A DNA stretch of 64,000 bases from Rhodanobacteraceae bacterium (GCA_016708465.1 JADJFT010000006.1:310001-374000); one strand, 5' to 3'; counted from the first letter of the stretch, positions 39,250 through 49,773 are shown. Program-made: numbers and translations. Notes: a model not told the origin generated them from the letters alone.

Positions 39250-40765
39250 ACTTCGCTTGGCACTTGCAGCGGCATCGTTGTGTGCCAGCGCCGTTGCCGC
39301 CGGTGGCTGGACCGACAAACTCGACCCGACTTTGCGCACGCAGATGGAAGCCAAGACCGCTTCGGCGATTCCGGTGCTGATCACGCCGGTTGTTCCGGCC
39401 AAGGCGAAGCTCGACATCACTGCACTATCGGCGCGCACACCGCCTTTGCAACGGCCTCAGGTGATCCACGCGGCGCTGCGTGCTGAGGCCGCCGCCACGC
39501 AGCATGATGTGCTTGATTGGCTGACGAAGAACGGTATTCGTTACCGGGCGTTCACCGTGGTCAACGCGGTTGCAGCGACGCTACCGGCAGACCGCATCGC
39601 GACGTTGGCAAAACGCGCCGACGTATTGCGCATCGACGCGGATCCGGTCATCCATCAGGTGCTGCCGAAATCGGAACCGGTGCAGTTCGGCAAGGCGGTC
39701 ACCGCGATCGAGTTGGGCGTCAGCTACATCAATGCCGATGATGTTTGGGCGCTGCCTGGCAATCCGCGCGGTGCGGGTGTTGTGGTGGCAGGGCAGGACA
39801 CCGGCTATCGCTGGACCCACAACGCGATCAAGGCCAAATATCTGGGCTGGGACGGCGCCGTTGCCGATCACAACTACCACTGGCATGACGCGATTCATTC
39901 AGGTGGCGGCGTCTGTGGTGCCAATGCCGTCGCGCCCTGCGATGACGATGAACACGGCACGCATACGATGGGCACGATGGTGGGTGACGATGGCGGGACG
40001 AATCAGGTCGGTGTGGCGCCTGATGCAAAATGGATCGGCTGTCGCAACATGGATCAGGGCAATGGCACACCCACCACGTATCTCGAATGCTTCGACTGGT
40101 TCCTCGCGCCGACGGATCTCAACGGATTGAATCCCGATCCATCGAAAGCGCCGCATGTCATCAACAATTCCTGGGGTTGCCCGACCTCGGAAGGTTGCAA
40201 CAGCGGCAATTGGGCGACGATGCAAACGGCAATCGCCAACCTGACGGCGGCCGGTGTACTGGTCGTTGCGTCAGCGGGCAACGGTGGTTCCGGTTGCTTC
40301 ACGGTCAATGACCCGCCGGCGATGTTTGCCGAGTCGTTTTCGGTCGGCAACTTCAGTGCGTCAACCGGTGCGCTGGCAGGATCGTCGAGTCGTGGCCCAG
40401 TCACGACCGATGGCAGCGGGCGCATGAAACCCGATATTGCTGCGCCCGGGCAGAGCGTGCGTTCGTCCACGGGTGCTAGCGATTCAAGCTATGACTGGTT
40501 CAGCGGCACCAGCATGGCCGGGCCGCACGTGGCTGGTGCTGCGGCCCTAGTGATGAGCGCCGTGCCGGGTCTGCAGCGCGAACCTGCACTCGTGCGCCAG
40601 TTCCTGACCCAGTCAGCAACAGCGGTATCGTCTACCAGCTGTTCTTCTGCGGGTGTGCCGAACAATCTCTATGGCAGTGGTCGCTTGAACGCGCTCGCAG
40701 CCGTGCAGTCGGCGCAGGCCTGGTGGGTCCTGAACGGGCCTGTGTTCAACAACGGTTTCGAATGA
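39230..40765 (+). CDS. Secreted S8 serine protease (subtilisin) with F-E tail
   Basis: 511 residues from ATG 39230. A signal peptide (IELRLALAAASLCASAVAAG) is followed by an I9-like propeptide (VLDWLTKNGIRYRAFTVVNA, ATLPADRIATLAKRADVLRI). The catalytic triad is complete: D190 in VVVAGQDTGYRWTH, H242 in DDEHGTHTMGT, S428 in FSGTSMAGPHVAGAAALVM; the oxyanion Asn is in VINNSWG. Several Cys pairs suggest disulfides outside the cytoplasm. The last seven residues are VFNNGFE, the shared C-terminal element. The stop overlaps the next gene's ATG (ATGA). Confidence 0.93.
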   Translation: MNNLRIELRLALAAASLCASAVAAGGWTDKLDPTLRTQMEAKTASAIPVLITPVVPAKAKLDITALSARTPPLQRPQVIHAALRAEAAATQHDVLDWLTKNGIRYRAFTVVNAVAATLPADRIATLAKRADVLRIDADPVIHQVLPKSEPVQFGKAVTAIELGVSYINADDVWALPGNPRGAGVVVAGQDTGYRWTHNAIKAKYLGWDGAVADHNYHWHDAIHSGGGVCGANAVAPCDDDEHGTHTMGTMVGDDGGTNQVGVAPDAKWIGCRNMDQGNGTPTTYLECFDWFLAPTDLNGLNPDPSKAPHVINNSWGCPTSEGCNSGNWATMQTAIANLTAAGVLVVASAGNGGSGCFTVNDPPAMFAESFSVGNFSASTGALAGSSSRGPVTTDGSGRMKPDIAAPGQSVRSSTGASDSSYDWFSGTSMAGPHVAGAAALVMSAVPGLQREPALVRQFLTQSATAVSSTSCSSAGVPNNLYGSGRLNALAAVQSAQAWWVLNGPVFNNGFE

Positions 40766-41679
40766 AGCAGGAAATGCCGCCAGAGCAACGCCTCATCGTC
40801 GCGATCAGTTCGCGGGCGTTGTTCGATCTCGGCGAAAGTCACACGCTGTTCGAGCGTGAAGGGCTGGATGCCTACCGCGCCTACCAGATGGCGCGCGAGA
40901 ACGATCTGCTCGCGCCCGGCATCGCCTTTCCGCTGGTCGAGAAGTTGCTGCGTATCAATCGCCTGTCGACCGCAACGCCGCGCATCGAAGTGATTCTGTT
41001 ATCGCGAAATTCGTCGGATACCGGTCTGCGCATCTTCAACTCGATCGAGCATTACGGACTTGAAATCGTGCGTGCCGCGTTCACCAATGGCGCGCCGACC
41101 TGGCCGTATGTGCAGCCATTTGGCGCGCAATTGTTCTTGTCCGCAAACCATGACGATGTCAGCAGCGCGCTCGAAGCCGGTGTTGCCGCAGCAACGATCC
41201 TGCCGTCGAAAGCACCGGACTGGCGGTCTGAGCAACTACGCATCGCCTTCGATGGTGATGCCGTGATCTTCTCCGATGAATCCGAACGCATCTCGCAGGA
41301 GCAGGGCCTGCAGGCGTTTCACGACAATGAAATCGAACACGCTGCGAAGCCGATGGGTGGCGGCCCATTCCGTGCCTTTCTCGACCAGTTGCATCGCATC
41401 CAGTCGGCGTTTCCGTTCGGTCAGAGCCCGATCCGTACCGCGCTCGTCACCGCACGTTCGGCGCCGGCGCACAAGCGCGTGATCCTGACCCTGCGCGAGT
41501 GGGGCGTGCGCATCGACGAGGCGCTGTTCCTCGGCGGGCGCGACAAGGGCCCGTTCCTGAAAGCGTTCGGCGCCGACATCTTCTTCGACGATTCCGCACG
41601 CAATGCCGACTCCGCCCGCGAACACGTCGCCACCGGCCACGTGCCGCATGGCGTGTCGAATCCGCTCAACACTCGATGA
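40762..41679 (+). CDS. 5'-nucleotidase (cytosolic NT5-I type)
   Basis: 305 residues from ATG 40762. It fits the family of cN-I-like 5'-nucleotidases: LIVAISSRALFDLGESHTLF near the start, RIEVILLSRNSSDTGLRIFN, FTNGAPTWPYVQPFGAQLFL, LRIAFDGDAVIFSDESE (HAD-like Asp pair) and GVRIDEALFLGGRDKGPFLK with the FFDDS motif. It dephosphorylates nucleoside monophosphates. Coupled by ATGA to the secreted protease upstream, an odd functional pairing. The 3' end overlaps the convergent sdaA by 14 bases. Confidence 0.9.
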   Translation: MKQEMPPEQRLIVAISSRALFDLGESHTLFEREGLDAYRAYQMARENDLLAPGIAFPLVEKLLRINRLSTATPRIEVILLSRNSSDTGLRIFNSIEHYGLEIVRAAFTNGAPTWPYVQPFGAQLFLSANHDDVSSALEAGVAAATILPSKAPDWRSEQLRIAFDGDAVIFSDESERISQEQGLQAFHDNEIEHAAKPMGGGPFRAFLDQLHRIQSAFPFGQSPIRTALVTARSAPAHKRVILTLREWGVRIDEALFLGGRDKGPFLKAFGADIFFDDSARNADSAREHVATGHVPHGVSNPLNTR

Positions 41680-43048
41680 CGTTGACAGCGAGCCCGCCGC
41701 GCGAGGTTTCCTTGTACTTGTCCTGCATGTCGCGACCGGTGTCGCGCATGGTCTTGATGACTTTGTCGAGGCTGACCTTGTGCTTGCCGTCGCCGCGCAC
41801 CGCCATACGTGCGGCATTGATCGCCTTCACCGCGCCCATGGCATTGCGTTCGATACAGGGAATCTGCACCAGACCGCCGATCGGATCGCAGGTCAGGCCG
41901 AGGTTATGTTCCATGCCGATTTCGGCGGCGTTCTCGATCTGGCCTGGGCTGCCGCCGAGTGCGGCCATTAGGCCGGCCGCAGCCATCGAACAGGCTACGC
42001 CGACTTCGCCCTGACAGCCAACTTCGGCGCCCGATATCGATGCATTTTCTTTGTACAGAATGCCGATCGCAGCGGCGGTGAGCAGGAAGGTATGAATTCC
42101 AGCCAAGTTCGCGCCCGGACAGAATCGGTCGTAGTAATGCAGCACCGAAGGAATGATGCCGGCGGCGCCATTGGTCGGTGCGGTGACCACGCGGCCGCCG
42201 GCGGCATTCTGCTCGTTGACGGCGAGCGCATACAGGTTCACCCAGTCGAGTACGGTCAGCGGATCACGCATTGCCGCTTCTGGTTTCGACGAAAGTTCGG
42301 CGTGTAGCGATGGCGCGCGACGGGTGACGTGCAAACCGCCCGGCAAGGTGCCGGATGCGCGAATGCCACGACTGACACAGGCCTGCATCGCCGCCCAGAG
42401 TTCGTCGAGGCCGGCATCGATCTCGGCAGTGCTGCGCCACGCCTGTTCGTTCGCGTAGATCAACTGCGCGATGCTGAGGCCATGTTTTGCGCATTGCGCG
42501 AGCAATTCATCGCCGGAATGAAAGCGATAGGGCAGTTCGGTTTCATCAGCAACAATGCGGTCTTCCGCGGCTTCGTCCTGATTCACCACGAAGCCACCAC
42601 CGACGGAGTAATAGTCACGCGTCGCCAGTTCCTTGCCGTCCACGTCATAGGCCGCGAAGCGCATGCCATTGGTGTGGAACGGCAGCTTCTGGCGCTTGTT
42701 CATGATCAGGTCGCGCTTCTCGTCGAAGGCGATCTCGTGCGTGCCGTGCAGCCGAATGCGTTTGCTGGCACGGATACGTTCCAGCGCCGCCGGAATCAGG
42801 TCGGGATCGATGCGGTTTGGCAAGTTTCCTTCGAGGCCCATCAGCACGGCCTTGTCGGTGCCGTGGCCACGCCCGGTCAGTGCCAGCGAACCAAACACTT
42901 CGGCGCGCACGCGTGTGCAGCGGGTCAGCTGCCCAGTTTCTATCAGCCAGCGTTCGACAAAGCGGGCGGCCGCTCGCATTGGCCCGACCGTGTGCGAACT
43001 CGACGGCCCGATACCAATCTTGAACAAGTCGAAGACACTGACGCCCAT
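41666..43048 (-). CDS. sdaA: L-serine ammonia-lyase, iron-sulfur type
   Basis: 460 residues, the fused alpha-beta type. N-terminal MGVSVFDLFKIGIGPSSSHT and GSLALTGRGHGTDKAVLMGL; C-terminal APTNGAAGIIPSVLHYY and the Fe-S ligands in GAEVGCQGEVGVACSMAAAG and LGLTCDPIGGLVQIPCIERN. It turns serine into pyruvate and ammonia with a [4Fe-4S] cluster and is oxygen-sensitive. It is a single gene, divergent from the glutaredoxin-like gene. Confidence 0.96.
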   Translation of the reverse strand: MGVSVFDLFKIGIGPSSSHTVGPMRAAARFVERWLIETGQLTRCTRVRAEVFGSLALTGRGHGTDKAVLMGLEGNLPNRIDPDLIPAALERIRASKRIRLHGTHEIAFDEKRDLIMNKRQKLPFHTNGMRFAAYDVDGKELATRDYYSVGGGFVVNQDEAAEDRIVADETELPYRFHSGDELLAQCAKHGLSIAQLIYANEQAWRSTAEIDAGLDELWAAMQACVSRGIRASGTLPGGLHVTRRAPSLHAELSSKPEAAMRDPLTVLDWVNLYALAVNEQNAAGGRVVTAPTNGAAGIIPSVLHYYDRFCPGANLAGIHTFLLTAAAIGILYKENASISGAEVGCQGEVGVACSMAAAGLMAALGGSPGQIENAAEIGMEHNLGLTCDPIGGLVQIPCIERNAMGAVKAINAARMAVRGDGKHKVSLDKVIKTMRDTGRDMQDKYKETSRGGLAVNVIEC

Positions 43049-43105
43049 GGCGCGACTCCTTGCGAGGGGGCAGTATTCTAGTCACCGCTGCCCGGTCGAG
43101 GCTCT

Positions 43106-43333
43106 ATGCACGCGTTTGAATTCATCCGTCGCGAACGCTGCTCACTGTGCGACATGGCGCAGGTGATGCTGCATCAGCTTGTCGTTGAACCGACGGCGAC
43201 GAACTATGTCGACGACGACGATACCTTGGAATCTCGCTACGGCTGGCATGTACCGGTGATATTGCGCGATGACGGCCAGGACCTGCGCTGGCCATTCGAT
43301 GCGGTCAAGCTGAGAGAATTTCTCGGCGATTGA
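43106..43333 (+). CDS. Glutaredoxin-like protein (DUF836 type)
   Basis: 75 residues. A thioredoxin fold with the redox motif RERCSLCDMAQVML (CxxC) and the cis-Pro segment YGWHVPVILRDDGQ. These small proteins are assumed to be thiol-disulfide carriers; substrate unknown. The stop touches the stop of the convergent YceI gene. Confidence 0.87.
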   Translation: MHAFEFIRRERCSLCDMAQVMLHQLVVEPTATNYVDDDDTLESRYGWHVPVILRDDGQDLRWPFDAVKLREFLGD

Positions 43334-43878
43334 TCAAGGCTTTGCGATCAAGTTGAGGTCGACGTTCACTTCGACGCTGTGCCCGATCATGCCGTCGTCC
43401 GCCCAGTCGCCGGCGCCGATATCGAAGGCGAGGCGGTCGAGTGTGACCCGTGCTTTGAGGCGGGCGCCATTCGCATCGCGCTCGAATGTGAATGGAAACT
43501 TCAACGCAACGCTCTTGTCGCGAATCGTCAATGTCGCGTCGGCTTCGAACTGGGTGGCGTCGATTGCACGCACCACCGAAGTCACGAAGTGCGCCTTCGG
43601 GAAACGCTCGATCGCAAAAAAGTCATCACCTTTCAGGGTGTCGTCGCGTTCGCTGTTCTGGCTGTCGGCGCTGCTCAGGTCGATGCTGACATCGAGTTTG
43701 CTTTCGGTGAGTTGTGCCGCGTCGAACTGGATCGTCGCGCTAAAGCGGTCGAAGCGACCGTCGAAGGCTTCACCCTGTTGCTGGCCAGAAAAGGTCAGCG
43801 TCCCGGTGCGCACGACGTGGTCCGCAAACGCTGGGGACAAACGAGCAGGGCAATGAAGCCGAGAATACGCAGAATCAT
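43334..43878 (-). CDS. YceI-family periplasmic protein (frameshift in signal peptide)
   Basis: The body is YceI: VVRTGTLTFSGQQQGEAFDG, SKLDVSIDLSSADSQNSERD, LKGDDFFAIERFPKAHFVTS and WADDGMIGHSVEVNVDLNLI. YceI is a lipocalin-like barrel that binds polyisoprenoids. The annotated body would begin at a poor TTG (43840), but 38 bases upstream the other frame has an ATG (43878) with MILRILGFIALLV, a signal peptide missing its end. One indel near 43845 joins them. ATG 43878 overlaps the cytochrome b561 stop by four bases, supporting this start. Confidence 0.85.
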
Positions 43879-44474
43879 GGTGTGTCCGTGGATGCAGGTT
43901 GTTGTGTGCGGGCGGCTTCCGCGCGCGGTTTGGCGAACGGCAACATGCGCCGGAGCGTATCGTCGCGGTCGATGAAGTGATGAATCAACGCGCCCGCGAC
44001 GTGCACGAGCAGCAGGGTAATGATGGTCCATGCGAGGACCTCGTGAACGGTGTGCGCCAGATGCTTGAGGTCTTTGTCCGGCGCCACGATGGCCGGCAAC
44101 TGCAGCACGCCAAACCATTGCAGCGGAAAGTTTTAGGCCGAGTTATAGACCCAGCCCGAGATCGGCATCACGATCAAGGCGACGTAGAACAGACGATGCA
44201 CGGAATGCGCGGCGAACGCGACTATCGGTGCCACGCCGGGGACAGCTTGCGGTCGTCCATCAATACCGCGCCAAGCGAAGCGCAGCAGCATCAGCACCAG
44301 AACCGTGACACCGAATGATTTGTGCAGCGCATACCAACGGAATTTGTCTGGCGATACTTTCATGTCGGTCATGGTCAAACCACCGACCAACAAACCAATG
44401 ACTGCGATTGCAATCAACCAATGCAAGCATTTGGCAACGCTGCCCCAGCGCGTGGCATCACTTTTTGCGCTCAC
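43875..44474 (-). CDS. Cytochrome b561 with an in-frame stop
   Basis: Four transmembrane helices with the heme ligands CLHWLIAIAVIGLL, WYALHKSFGVTVLVLMLLRF, AAHSVHRLFYVALIVMPISG and LAHTVHEVLAWTIITLLLVH, HVAGALIHHF. The frame is interrupted by TAA at 44133-44135, directly after GWVYNSA, and continues in the same frame as NFPLQWFGVLQLPAIVAPDK. Unlike the other breaks nearby this is a substitution, not an indel. GTG 44474 is chosen as start because AAGGAG lies seven bases upstream. The family moves electrons in the membrane and is often encoded with YceI. Confidence 0.85.
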
Positions 44475-45049
44475 GTTTCGCTCCTTCGCGTTGACCTTCG
44501 ATATCGAGGCGAATGGCGATCTCGTCACCGATCTCGGGAATGCCCGGGCATGCCGAAATCACTACGTCGGATCGTCGTGGTTGCGGTGAAGCCAGCAGTG
44601 TATTTCAGCGAATACTTGTGGATGGCGGCACGATTGAAGCGCAGATCAAGCGCGACCGCACGAGTTACGCCGCGCAGCGTCAGTTCGCCATCGATGCGAC
44701 CGTGCTCGGCGTCGTGTTGCAGCACTTGCAGGCAGCGGAAGCGCATTTCTGGATACGCCGCGACATCGAACCAGTCGGCTGCGAGCAATTTTCGATTCCA
44801 AGCGTCGTCGTCGTCGAGATCAAGTGAGGCGATGCTGATTTGCACGTCGCAACTCGATTTCGACCAGTCGTTGCGATCAAATCTAAAGCCACCGCGAAGG
44901 TCGTGGAACTCGCCTTCGGAGAGGGTGAATCCGAGGTGGTCGACCCGGAATTGCACCTGCGAGTGGACGTTGTCGAAGCGATAACCATCCGCCGCGGCGC
45001 CGGAAGTGACCGCAAACAGGGCGCAAAATGCAGGGAACAGTCGTTTCAT
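44458..45049 (-). CDS. YceI-family periplasmic protein (3' frameshift)
   Basis: From ATG 45049: a signal peptide (MKRLFPAFCALFAVTSGAAA), then YRFDNVHSQVQFRVDHLGFT, LLAADWFDVAAYPEMRFRCL, TLRGVTRAVALDLRFN. After TTIRRSDFGMPG the frame ends early at 44525 because of an extra G near 44548. In the corrected frame the usual YceI ending appears (IPEIGDEIAIRLDIEG) and stops at 44458. The corrected end overlaps the GTG start of the cytochrome b561 gene, giving a tight operon YceI - cytochrome b561 - YceI. Confidence 0.87.
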
Positions 45050-45141
45050 GGTTCCGACTTTGCCACGGATGCCGGGCGACACCATCGGCCGGTGTCGCAA
45101 TCCCACTTGGCGAATCTGCAAGCGGCTGGCATCGTCAGCGT

Positions 45142-48100
45142 ATGCGCCTGTTGTCGATCATTGGATGCCTGCTGTTGCCGAGCCTCGCTTTGGCCGATGC
45201 GATTGCGCCGGCATTCCGTCTGTACGGCATCGCCGATGGGCTGCCAGCGGTCTCGGCGATGGACCTGACCCAAGACCCCGGGGGTCACCTCTGGATTGCG
45301 ACGCGTGATGGGCTGGCGCGCTTCGATGGATTGGGTTTCAAGGTGTTCCGAAACGCGCCGGACGATGCCACGTCGCTGCCATGCAACGACGTGCAGACGA
45401 CACTTGCGACACGCGACGGCCGCATCTGGGTCGGTTGCGAAAGCACCGGATTGGCGATGCTCGATGACAGCGAAGACAATCAATTCACACGCATTGCGCC
45501 GGATCCGGCAGGCAACGGTTTGCGCGGCGGCGATGTCTTCGCATTGACCGAAACCGCGCGCGGCGATCTCTATATCGGCACCTATGCACAAGGGCTGGCA
45601 CGACTGCGGCAGGGTGACACCGTGCCAGTGGCGCTGGACCAGTTGATGAGCCTTGATCCGGCTCTGCGTACGGCCACCGTGCTCGATATGGCGGTGGACA
45701 CTCAGGGTGTGTTGTGGGTCGGCACGCTGGATTCGCTGTGGCGCATCGACGCCGCGGATTCAGACACGCCGGGGCCGGCGCGCAAAGTCGTCGAACTGCC
45801 CTTGGTCAATGCCGTCGAGATGACGCGCGACGGCACGCTCTGGGTCGGCGCGAACGCTGCCTTGTTCCGCCGCACCGCTGGTTCGGACACCTTGTCACGG
45901 GTGGTCTTGCCCGCCGATGCTGGATTGGTCGAGTCTGTCGTCGATACCGATTCGGGCGATGTCTGGGTTGCCGTGCGCGGCGGCTTGCTGCGTCTGCGCA
46001 GCGATGGCGGTAGCGACTGGATTCGTCCGCGCCGCTGTGCCCGGAGCATTGCCCGATACCGATGTGCTCGACTTGCTGCGCGATCATGAAGGCGGTCTCT
46101 GGCTCAGCACCGGTGCGCATGGCATTGCCTACCTGCGCCCGGACTGGCCGCGTTTTCAACTTTTTCGGCACGACCCGCTCGACCCCGCGTCACCATCGAC
46201 GGGCCGACGTAGCGGCATCACCCGTTGCCCGGACGACAGCCTGTGGATGCTGGTGCGCAGCGGCGAACTGACGCGCATTTCAGCGCAAGCAGAGGTCGTG
46301 CGATGGACGGGTTCGCGCCATGCGGCCGCTTTGGCACACCGACGGCAGGCGGGTCTGGTGCGATACCGCCGGCACCTTGTGGTTGCCCGATCGGGAAGGC
46401 GTATTGCGCTTCGATCCCGCAGACGACACCTTGGTCAATGGTCAGGTGATGCTGAGCCTTGGGCAGCAGGTGTCGCCGAAGCGCTGGCGCAGTCGCCGGA
46501 TGGCCGCCTCTGGATCGGTGCATTGACGGCGGGACTGAACGTATTGTCTCCAGACGGGCGCAATCGCGTCTGGCGCGCTGGCGAACACGGTCTCGACAAC
46601 GATGATTTCGAGCAGATCAGCGCTGACCCGGAAGGTCGCATTTGGATGGCCGATGCCACCGGCCTGCGCGCACTCGACGACAGCAATGAGCACTTCCAGC
46701 GGCTTGATCTGGTCGCAGCCGAGCGCGTGCATGCATTTGTCTTCCTCGATGCCGAGCATCTGCTCGTGCATCAATTGGGTCGATTGATGATGCTGGCGCG
46801 CAAGGATGGGCAGTGGTCGACGGTCTGGACCTTGGGCCCAAGCGACGGCTTGCCGGTGGCGGAGGCGTCTACCTTGGTCGTCGATGCCGCCGGACAGATC
46901 TTGCTCAGCAATCCGCGTGGACTGTGGCGAATCGACCCGACAGCGCCGTCGCTGCGCCCATTCACGCGTGCCGACGGCCTGCCGGACGTGCAGTTCGAGA
47001 TCATGCCGAGCGCAGTTCGCCAAGGCGACGATCTGGTTTTTCTGGTCGGCGAGGGCGTATTGCGTGTGAGCGGTCAGTCACTGCGGTCGATGCCACCATC
47101 ACTGCCAGCACAGCCCTTGATCTGGGCCGCATTGCGCTACGTGCATGATGAGGATGCACAAACGCGTATGCCAGACGGCAAGACGCTGCAGTTCGGGCCG
47201 CTGGATCACGAGCTCGCGATTGGCGCGCGGCTGATGTCCTTCATTGAGCCGCGCGCGCAGCGTTACCAGTTTCGCATCGAAGGTTTCGATCTGGACTGGG
47301 TCGCTGTCGGCGCTGCCGGCGAGCGGCTGATCGCGCGCTTGCCCGCCGGCGACTATCGCGTGCAGGTGCGTGCCGAGAATGCGCTCGGACAAGCGGCCGC
47401 GAGCACGCTGGAGACGCGCTTGATAGTGACTCCGCCGTGGTGGTCGAGTCCTGCCGCCTATCTCGCCTATGCGCTGTTGATGCTGCTCGGTTTCGTGCTG
47501 CTGTGGCGTGCGAACCGCCGGCGCTTGGAGGCTCGGCATTCGATGGTTCTGGCAGAAGAACGCCGCCACCATGCCGAGTCGGCGAGTGCCGCGAAGAGCG
47601 AGTTTCTGGCGACCGTCGGCCATGAGATCCGGACACCGATGACCGGCGTGCTCGGTATGGCGGAATTGCTCGCTGGCACACCTCTGGATGCGACCCAGCA
47701 ACACTACGTCGCGACCGTGCGGCAGTCCGGCCAGCATCTGCTGCGCATGGTCAATGATCTGCTTGACCTGTCGCGTGCTGAGGCCGGCAAGCTATCGCTG
47801 AATCCACAGCCGACACATTTGCATGCGCTGTTGCATGAGGTGTTCGATGCGATTGCACCATTGGCGCAGCGTAAGGGATTGACCTGTGCGTTGGACATTG
47901 CCGACGATGTGCCGGTGGGTGTGCGAGCCGATGCGACGCGGTTGCGCCAGATCGTGTTGAATCTCGCTCACAACGCGCTCAAATTCACCTCGGCTGGGCG
48001 CATCGTGCTGCGCGCGCGTCGCGCTGATGCCCGCATTTGTATCGAGGTCGAGGACACCGGTCCGGGCATGAACGAGGCCGAGTGTGCGCGGCTATTTCAG

Positions 48101-48706
48101 CGTTTTTCGCAGACCAGTTTTGGCGCCGGTCTTGGCGGTAGCGGGCTTGGCTTGTCGATCGTGCATCAGCTTGCACAATTGATGGACGGCGAAGTCGGTT
48201 TGCGCTCGACGCCCGCCGTCGGCAGCGTATTCTCGGTGTATCTGCCGATGCCAGAAGTGGCCATGGCTGACCGCGTGCCAGCGGCGACGACCGTTGTCGC
48301 GCCGGATCGTGTCGACGCCGCTATCGCACAGCGTTGCATCCTGCTGATCGAGGACGATGCCGCAACCCGTGAAGTGATCGCTACCTGGTTGCAGGCGGCC
48401 GGCGCGAGCGTGCGTGCAGCCGATCAAGCCATGCTTGCGCTGCATCATGCAGATGCCGCAGTCGATCTCATCGTGAGTGATCTCGACCTGCCTGGCATGG
48501 GTGGATTGCAATTGCTGCCGCTGCTTCGCAAGCGCATCGGCCGGCAGGTCCCGGCGTTGGCAATCAGCGCACGCAGCGAATCGACGACCGAAGCCGAAGC
48601 ACGTGCTGCTGGATTCGACCAGTTCCTGCGTAAACCGCTTGATGCCGCAGAGCTGAGACTGGTGCTTGATCGGTTGCTGTCGGCTCAGCGGAATCCTGCG
48701 GCGTAG
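45142..48706 (+). CDS. Propeller-type hybrid sensor histidine kinase (frameshifted)
   Basis: A signal peptide (MRLLSIIGCLLLPSLALADA) is followed by about 600 residues of Reg_prop repeats (DPGGHLWIATRDGLARFDGL, TRDGRIWVGCESTGLAMLDD) forming two seven-bladed periplasmic propellers and a Y_Y_Y domain (YQFRIEGFDLDWVAVGAAGE). Then one transmembrane helix (AYLAYALLMLLGFVLLWRAN), HisKA with FLATVGHEIRTPM (phospho-His), HATPase (NLAHNALKF, EDTGPGMNEAECARLFQRF, GGSGLGLSIV) and a receiver (CILLIEDDAATREV, VSDLDLPGMGG). Frame breaks near 46035, 46345 and 46468; the last two compensate. Between them the true text is VWCDTAGTLWLPDREGVLRF. No DNA-binding output domain is attached. Confidence 0.88.
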
Positions 48707-49532
48707 CCGACATTCGCGATGTGGTTGACGAGTTCGTAGCAGAGCACGATGCTTTTCTCGTTCGGATCCCAATAGGCATTTGCCATGCCGCAGTCCTTCG
48801 CGTACATCCGCACCATCACGCTGCCTTCGGGAAATTTGAATTGACCGAGCATGCCTGCAAGTTCTTCGAGTAATTGCATTTCGCGCACGAGTTTGGCGGC
48901 ATCCACGGTGTCCGCCGATTCAGCGTCGACGTAGTTCTTCGGCACCAGGAAGCCGTCGAGTTGGTGCGTCAGCGTCGATGCCTGACCGCGCAGGAACGCA
49001 GACCACGAGGCCGCATTCTCCTGCGCTTCCGGCAGGCAGGATTCGCGCCGCGTAGTGGGCAGTCCGAGCCGACCAGCGAGCGGCCCCATCGTCTCGGGAT
49101 CGCTGCCGTACAGCAGGCACGCGATCTGGTATCCGCGTTGCTCATCGATGCCGTGTTCATCCCACCACGCGATCTGTTCGCGATTCAGTTCGCTCGATTT
49201 CGCCGAAGCCAGCCACCACTCCATCGCCGCGATCGCGTCGGTGCCGTCCTGCCCTTCGCCATCGGGGGCCATCCACCATGTTGCGAAGCGATCAGCGGCA
49301 TCTTCCTCACGGCCGAGCACCGGGATGCCGTACAAGTCGACAAAACCGTGGCCGATCTCGTGCAGCAACACGAAGCGCAAGGTGCCGCCGACGAACTGAT
49401 TCAAGGTAATGCTGTCGCGAAACATCGCCTGCGGCGGCGCAAGACGGATCTTTCCACCGCCCCTTGTGCATGTACTGCACCACACAGGCACAGCAGGACG
49501 GTTGCCGCGATGCGGCCCAACAAGATCGGCAT
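48685..49532 (-). CDS. DUF4344 metallopeptidase, rearranged order (frameshifted)
   Basis: From ATG 49532 a signal peptide (MPILLGRIAATVLLCLCGAV) leads, after an indel near 49455, into QAMFRDSITLNQFVGGTLRF and VLLHEIGHGFVDLYGIPVLG with the zinc motif HExxH and the downstream REEDAADRFAT. The C-terminus is VRMYAKDCGMANAYWDPNEK and SIVLCYELVNHI. In DUF4344 proteins as I know them the CG..NAxYDP..LCYEL block stands before HExxH; here it follows it, within one open frame. The 3' end overlaps the convergent sensor kinase by 22 bases. Probably a periplasmic zinc-dependent enzyme. Confidence 0.75.
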
Positions 49533-49773
49533 GACCAATTCCCCAAAATGCGATGCCCGAAGTGTGCGCAATCCGCATCGTTGCGGCCACCCATGATCTA
49601 CGGGGTTGGAATGCCGAGATGTCGCTAGCGGCAAACAGCGGTGTCAGCCGGCGCGTGGCCACAGCGGTGCGCTGCCAACTGAATGGATAAGACGAACGTC
49701 CTGATCGGCAGGCTTTGCGCTATACGTTTGTCGCGTATATGCAATTCTCGCCCTTCGCTGACGGAGCAACTTT

